Of a DNA stretch of 12,275 bases, positions 8,242 to 12,275 are shown one piece after another. Numbering within the stretch: position 1 is the stretch's first letter; each line of letters opens with the position of its first letter. A model generated the notes under the pieces. The model made no database searches and had not been told where the DNA came from. It saw only the letters and a program-made list of their open reading frames with translations. A program made the position numbers and the translations under genes. Source of the DNA: Dinochytrium kinnereticum (Eukaryota; Chytridiomycota; Chytridiomycetes; Chytridiales; Chytridiaceae); contig JADGJT010000482.1 in NCBI GenBank assembly GCA_027604005.1, forward strand, positions 1 to 12,275, in the 5' to 3' direction.

Positions 8242-10911
8242 TTACTCAGCCTTTCCCTTCCCCTTCCACCTCCTAGGAGAGATCACCTCCCCATCCTCAT
8301 CAACCCTCACCTCCTCACACGTCTCCTGCCTCTCCATCATATCAATCCTACTAGCCTCAATAGCCAACCTCAACGCCTCCTCCTCATCATACCTCCCCGC
8401 ATCCTCCTCATTCCCCTTCACCCCCTCAGCAAAGCTGACCCTTCTAGACCGTTTCCCAAGTTTCGGTGCAGGGGTCTGAGCAGGCGGGGCATGGGCCTCC
8501 CTCAAGGACATTTCGAGAACGGCTTGAAGCGCCTCAAACTCTTCATCGTCCATTGAGCTTCCGCTGCCGCTGTTGGTGCCGTTCGGGGTCTTGGTTGCCG
8601 CGGATTTGAGGATGCGGTCCACGCGGGGTTTGGTGGGGCTTTGGGGTGAGGAGGTGGAGGCCATGGAGGAGGTGGAGGTTGATGGGTGGAGAGGAGGTTT
8701 TGGGGGGGGGGTGGTGGTGGTGGTGGTGGGGTTGGAGGGATGTGCGTGTTGTTGTGTGAGGGTTGGCGTGGGTTCTTGGAGGGAGAGCATGATGGCCTGT
8801 GGTTCAAGGAAGAATGTTTTGAGGAGTGTGATGGACTTTTTGTTAAGGGTTTCGTTGGATGAAGAAAGAGAAGGTGAGAGATTACCTCACGCAACTCCTC
8901 ATCTTGATCGCTACCCCATCCCGTCGCATTCTCTTTTGGTGACCACGCCTGGAAGGAAAAACATGAACCATCAGATAAGAACACTCTGAACAATGGGATG
9001 AACAAACAACCCCAACCCCCTCCCTACCTTCTGATCCGCAGAGGTCTCCTTCAACACCACCTCCCCCTCCGTCCTTGAAACCGGAACAAGTCGATGATAC
9101 CGATTAGGCCCAAGCAGGCAAAGCTTCACAGGGTCATTGGGCGTGTCGCGTTGCGTGAATTTCTTGAAAAAGGAGGCGATGCGTGAGGTCTCTAGTGATT
9201 GTGGGGTGGGATGAAGGGAGGTTGGACGCGCTGTGGGAGAAAGAACAATCTTGTGAGTCACAGGGCGGAAGATGAAAAGGACCCTCAACAAACTCAAAAC
9301 AGAAAACAAAAGACGAGAAAGAGAAAAGAAAAAAAAGGAACATCGTGGCCCCAGAGAAGAAAAAAAAAAAAACGAAAAGCAACAAAAAGCCACCCAAGAA
9401 AAAAGTTCGGAGCCATTTTGACCTTAAAAAAAAAAAAGAAGGCACAAAGAGAAAAAGAAAAGAAAAAGAAGAAAAGAAAAGAAAAAAAAAAAAAGTTGAA
9501 ATTTTTCTTTTGGGCCCATCCTTCCCCAAAACCCGGAAACGGCGTTCTCCCTCAACAGGTTAAAGACGAAGCAGTCAAGAGACTCACCGGTTCCTGGCTG
9601 ATAAACATCCACCATGACGCCATAGCAATCCACCAGAGCTTGGAGCTCCAGGTCGGTTGGCACGGTCTGCGTCTTGCTCATGGCGGCAGTGTAGCGATCA
9701 AAGGGTCCCTCAACGAATCCTGAGTACCGTGACGCGTTCTGGACCTGAAGTGTTTGGTGCATGTTAGGTTTGGGGTGGAGTGGGTTTCACTTGCCATGTA
9801 GTCGATGCATCGCTTTCTGGCCTCAACGTGGCGATCCTCGTCTCCGAGAACGTCGTCCGCTGGTTTGAGTGGTGGTTGTTAGTTTGCCCGTGCTCTAAAG
9901 CCTGACGAAAAGCACACGCTGTTGAAGAAATAATAACGCACCGAAAGCCCTAAATAGGCAGCAAGAGTCCTCAACAACATAAAGCACTTGCACCCCATGC
10001 TCGCTTCTCAAACTTTGCTCAAACCTATCCATCGCCTCCTCCTCTCTCGATGGTCTGGACTCCTCTCTGAATCCAACATGATGCTGTTTCGATTTCTGCT
10101 TACCAACCCCCTCCGCGTTCTCCAAAGCACTCGTCACAGAGCCATGCTGCTGCAACCACATCTCAACGCGTTGATCGTTGGTCGTTTTTTCCTCCTTGGT
10201 ATCTGCGGCGGCAGGCAACGGAAGGGTCACCCCCCCTGCGGTGGAAATTGACCCCAGTTCTCTCAGAGCGCAAGACGATCTTCTAGTGCTGGAAGCCGTC
10301 GCCAAGTTCGATGCGTGAGAGAACGCATCACCCATCTCAACATCCTCAGATTGCTCACGATCAAGTCGCGACGTGACATTGAATAAAGGCAACGACGCCA
10401 TCGATCCTCCCAGATCCGTGGCGCTGCGATCTGCTTCCCCACCTGTGCTGGCGTCATCACCGGTGATGGGTCGATTGGAGTCGGAACAGTCCACCGTGAA
10501 GAGTTGGGCCACCACTGCTTCCGGTGTGAGTGGGAGCTTGTGGGACACGATTGATGATGTTGGCATGGTGAGTGAGGTCACGTTTGGCCTTTTGAGGGTC
10601 GACAGCTCTCCATTTCCCTCACCGTCGTCGTCATCACCCCTCTCTCCTCGATCTCTCTTACCACCCTCGGTCCTTTGAGCAGCGTCAAGGTCTTTTGAAA
10701 CCGTTTGCTGCTGCTGCCTAAGCTGATGATCAGGTGCAGCGAATCTCGATGCTTCCAAGGACGGTGGCGTCTCTGCTCCAGATCTCTTTTGAGATGGAGG
10801 TCTTGTGGTGCCTTCCACCCCTGGAATGGAGTGGGCAAGCTTCAGCGGGCTGTTGTTGGCCACAGCAACAACGGCCTTTGGCACGACGGTGCCGGAAGGA
10901 GGTGTGCGCAT
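8242..10911 (-). CDS. OTU-domain (OTUD5-like) deubiquitinase with three ubiquitin-interacting motifs, 6 exons
   Basis: Minus-strand exons: 10911-9942, 9859-9795, 9744-9588, 9230-9028, 8948-8886 and 8796-8242; 2013 bases, 670 residues. Residues 1-300 are a disordered, Ser/Asp/Glu-rich N-terminus. The OTU core follows: DSCCLFRAF (D315, catalytic-position C318), then ADDVLGDEDRH...RKRCIDYM, then LELQALVDCYGVMVDVY, then DPVKL...NRYHRL, where the catalytic His is expected (H443 or its neighbours). This order and wording match the OTUD5 type of OTU cysteine protease, which removes ubiquitin from substrates. Three UIMs follow at 481-494, 569-588 and 623-638, with an RVSF motif at 605-608. Introns are 82, 50, 357, 79 and 89 bases; the second has a GC donor. 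The start at 10911 has an in-frame TAA upstream. The stop overlaps a donor-like GTAAGG, so a further intron is possible. The glycine and third residue of the usual DGxC box are changed, and the His region is displaced, so activity is uncertain. Confidence 0.88.
9231..9587 (-). other. 357-base intron with a long polypyrimidine tract (coding strand) in the OTU gene
   Basis: The intron runs from donor GTGAGT (9587-9582) to acceptor CCCACAG (ending 9231) and joins VYQPGT to the RPTSLHP exon in phase 1. On the coding strand it holds long T/C runs; on the plus strand 9290-9495 is almost entirely A and G. Apparent lysine-rich or phenylalanine-rich frames across it come from this composition, not from genes. 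Confidence 0.8.
9745..9794 (-). other. GC-AG intron in the OTU gene
   Basis: The 50-base intron begins GCAAGT right after the ATG codon that ends CIDYM, and finishes CTTCAG before VQNASRY. The joined text aligns with the OTUD5 helix that reads through this point. The nearest GT (GTGAAA, three bases in) breaks the frame with both nearby acceptors. GC-AG is therefore the only simple solution, and the donor otherwise fits U1 well. Confidence 0.75.
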
Positions 10912-11534
10912 GAGGTGCAGGTGAAGTGTACGTTGTTAGAGACGATGAGGTCTCTCCCAATGTGAAGGGTGGGTTTGAATTGTGATTGGGACGTGAGGAC
11001 GCCACACGCGTTTATTGTTCGAAAGATGGCCGATTGAGCCAACATCGCACATCTGCTTCATTGTTCAACGCATGGCCTCCCCCTCGCCACAAGAGCAAGT
11101 GCGCGCATCCCTCCCCACACGAACCCAGTTGATCCCATCCCCCAGCAGCAGTCCGCCCTCCCTGAGCTGAGGTGAGGTGAGGGGAGGAAGGGAAGGAGGC
11201 TTGCATGTTGCATGTCTTGCCCGGTTCCGTTGATTCTCTCCCGTACCCAACGGAAAAGCGCTTTCCGCCTGCAGCGTTGCTGTTCCATCCGATCGGCTCG
11301 CTTGCTCCCGGTTTAAACCAGCGTCAGAAGCAGGTTTCGACCGCTGTGGTGGAGATTCGTCGGAAATGGTACCCTTTTTGGGGAAGGGAAGAGAAAAGGC
11401 CTGACACGGTCGGTCGGCCTGAGCAGAGCACAAGATGTGCTCACTTATCATCACCACACAAGCAACAGGAAGAACGTCAACAGCTTCGAGCAATGGCAGA
11501 GACCGTGTTGGATATTTCACAGAGCGGAAGCCTC

Positions 11535-11552
11535 AACTAAACTAAACTAAAC
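11535..11552 (+). repeat. Short ACTAA pentanucleotide repeat
   Basis: Three head-to-tail copies of a five-base ACTAA-like unit, ending in AAAC. On the minus strand this reads as repeated TTTAG, just downstream of the right-edge gene's stop. It is a small microsatellite with no visible function. Confidence 0.8.
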
Positions 11553-11657
11553 AGGAAATAACATCATAGAGAGAAAAGAAAGAAAGAAAGAACGAGAGCC
11601 TGTGCCAGACGACTGCCTGCAAACAAGGGGAAAAAAGGCTCCTTCTCCTCCTCCTCC

Positions 11658-11701
11658 CTATTAAGTTTAGAACTACCTCCCCCCCTGTTAAGATTAGAAT
11701 T
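11658..11701 (-). repeat. Imperfect 17-base direct repeat beside C-rich runs
   Basis: Two 17-base copies (11658-11674 and 11685-11701) share the core TTAAG.TTAGAA and differ at three positions. Each follows a CTCC/CCCC run. On the minus strand both read like branch point plus 3' splice acceptor (CTAAT...TTAACAG and CTAAA...TTAATAG) followed by a G-rich stretch. They fall 61-104 bases beyond the stop of the right-edge gene, so they may mark a 3' untranslated intron or may be chance. Confidence 0.55.
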
Positions 11702-11761
11702 GAAAGTTTCCTCTCCTTCGTTCAGATGACGATTGAGAGGTGCAAGCAAACCGTGGCTGGC

Positions 11762-12216
11762 CTATCCCTCAAGTGGCGCCTGCAGAGGCGGTGAAGTGCT
11801 GTGAATCGCAGCGTAGTCCTTTCGAATGTGTATCGGCAGGCCTTGCTTGGCAAACGACCGTGACAGCGCCGTAGACTCTGAAAGAAGAAAGAAGAAGAAA
11901 GAAAAAGAAAAAAAGCGACGATTAAGAACAGCACTGGAAATTTCTTCCTTTTTTTTCCGCACTGTAAATAATTCGTCATTTGGGCATGTCCTTGATTTCG
12001 ACGAGCCTTCCTTCTTTTTGGACAGAGATGGGGTGTTCAAACATACAAAAAATAACGTGCTTGTATGTGGGGGGACGGTGGACTCACCAGTCATGCCAGG
12101 AAAAACCTATTTGAAAGATGTTAAGAGAAGACAAGGACATCAGACCGACCTTTGGAGAGAACACCTCAAACACGTTCGACCACGCGATCGCCTTTGAGGA
12201 GGACACTTTTTTGGAT
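11762..12216 (-). CDS. Last exons of an unidentified gene entering from the right edge (partial)
   Basis: Best reconstruction on the minus strand: exons 12216-12150, 12106-12088 and 11877-11762, ending with TAG at 11764-11762. The last intron (12087-11878, 210 bases) has a GTGAGT donor and a textbook TTTCTTTCAG acceptor and is the best-supported part. It joins VFPGMT to ESTALSRSFAKQG and LPIHIRKDYAAIHSTS. The 43-base intron (12149-12107, GTCGGT donor, TTAAC branch, ATAG acceptor) keeps frame but is weaker. The first acceptor (CAAG at 12217) is weaker still. About 66 codons are visible; the rest lies outside the window. I do not recognise the product. The short polar C-terminal tail has no membrane segment. 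Alternatively the ATG at 12094-12092 is a true start giving a peptide of about 39 residues. Confidence 0.45.
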
Positions 12217-12275
12217 CTTGTAGAAAGAAAGACTCGTCAGACACCACAGAAAGGAAAAACCAACAAACGAAGAAG

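Larger units (their letters stand above)
10912..11761. other. Upstream region of the OTU gene and downstream region of the right-edge gene, no gene seen
   Basis: About 850 bases without recognisable coding sequence. The part next to 10911 should be promoter and leader of the OTU gene. An ATG at 11045 opens a minus-strand frame that overlaps the OTU start in another frame, so it would act as an upstream ORF if transcribed. GAGGT-like repeats lie near 11167-11184, an ACTAA repeat near 11536-11552, and an AAAG run near 11576-11592. Open frames of up to 151 codons exist on the minus strand, but I recognise none and they have no clear coding character. Confidence 0.5.

Noticed and set aside
9134..9723. 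Lysine-rich plus-strand frame and Phe-rich minus-strand frame
   Set aside because: They come from the polypurine tract in the OTU gene's third intron and overlap real OTU exons on the other strand.
11065..11540. Open frames of 111 (plus) and 151 (minus) codons in the upstream region of the OTU gene
   Set aside because: No recognisable domain, irregular composition, and overlapping frames on both strands; more likely chance than genes.
11826..12197. Plus-strand 123-codon frame
   Set aside because: It is antisense to the right-edge gene, and its lysine-rich part is the reverse of that gene's pyrimidine-rich 3' splice region.
1..12275. Transposon, tRNA, CRISPR array or telomere repeat
   Set aside because: I looked for terminal inverted repeats, transposase-like text, tRNA T-loop patterns, spaced repeats and TTAGGG arrays and saw none that held up.

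Overview
The window looks like nuclear DNA of a filamentous fungus, most likely an ascomycete of the Pezizomycotina. Every long gene can be assembled only by removing short introns (43 to 593 bases, mostly GTAAGT/GTGAGT donors and pyrimidine-rich AG acceptors). Intergenic spaces are 0.4 to 1.3 kb, homopolymer runs are common, and there are no bacterial-style operons or ribosome binding sites. The class cannot be fixed from sequence alone.

Five genes are supported. (1) Minus strand 1552-189: a five-exon short-chain dehydrogenase/reductase (SDR) of the retinol dehydrogenase / 17-beta-hydroxysteroid dehydrogenase type (SDR9C-like), 323 residues. (2) Plus strand 1925-3307: a head-to-head paralogue of gene 1, 330 residues, with all four introns at the same places and in the same phases. 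The 372 bases between them are a shared divergent promoter region. (3) Plus strand 3793-6902: a two-exon, 838-residue single-pass membrane protein with a proline-rich outer part and a long disordered cytoplasmic tail carrying four NPF motifs. (4) Minus strand 10911-8242: a six-exon, 670-residue OTU-domain (OTUD5-like) deubiquitinase with three ubiquitin-interacting motifs, an RVxF-type motif and an unusual active-site histidine region. (5) Minus strand, running off the right edge to 11762: the last exons of an unidentified gene.

Layout: 1-188 downstream of gene 1; 189-1552 gene 1; 1553-1924 divergent promoter; 1925-3307 gene 2; 3308-3792 gene 2 3' end (AATAAA, GTAT microsatellite) and gene 3 5' region; 3793-6902 gene 3; 6903-8241 T-rich convergent 3' region of genes 3 and 4; 8242-10911 gene 4; 10912-11761 gene 4 upstream region and gene 5 downstream region; 11762 to the end gene 5.

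The two SDRs form a clear functional pair (duplicated, divergent, probably co-expressed membrane-associated NAD(P)-dependent oxidoreductases). Nothing ties them to genes 3 and 4. No transposon, RNA gene or CRISPR array was seen. The points most worth following are the OTU protein with a displaced histidine and three UIMs, the conserved N-myristoylation signature on both SDRs, and a recurrent switch from C-rich to G-rich coding strand inside exons.
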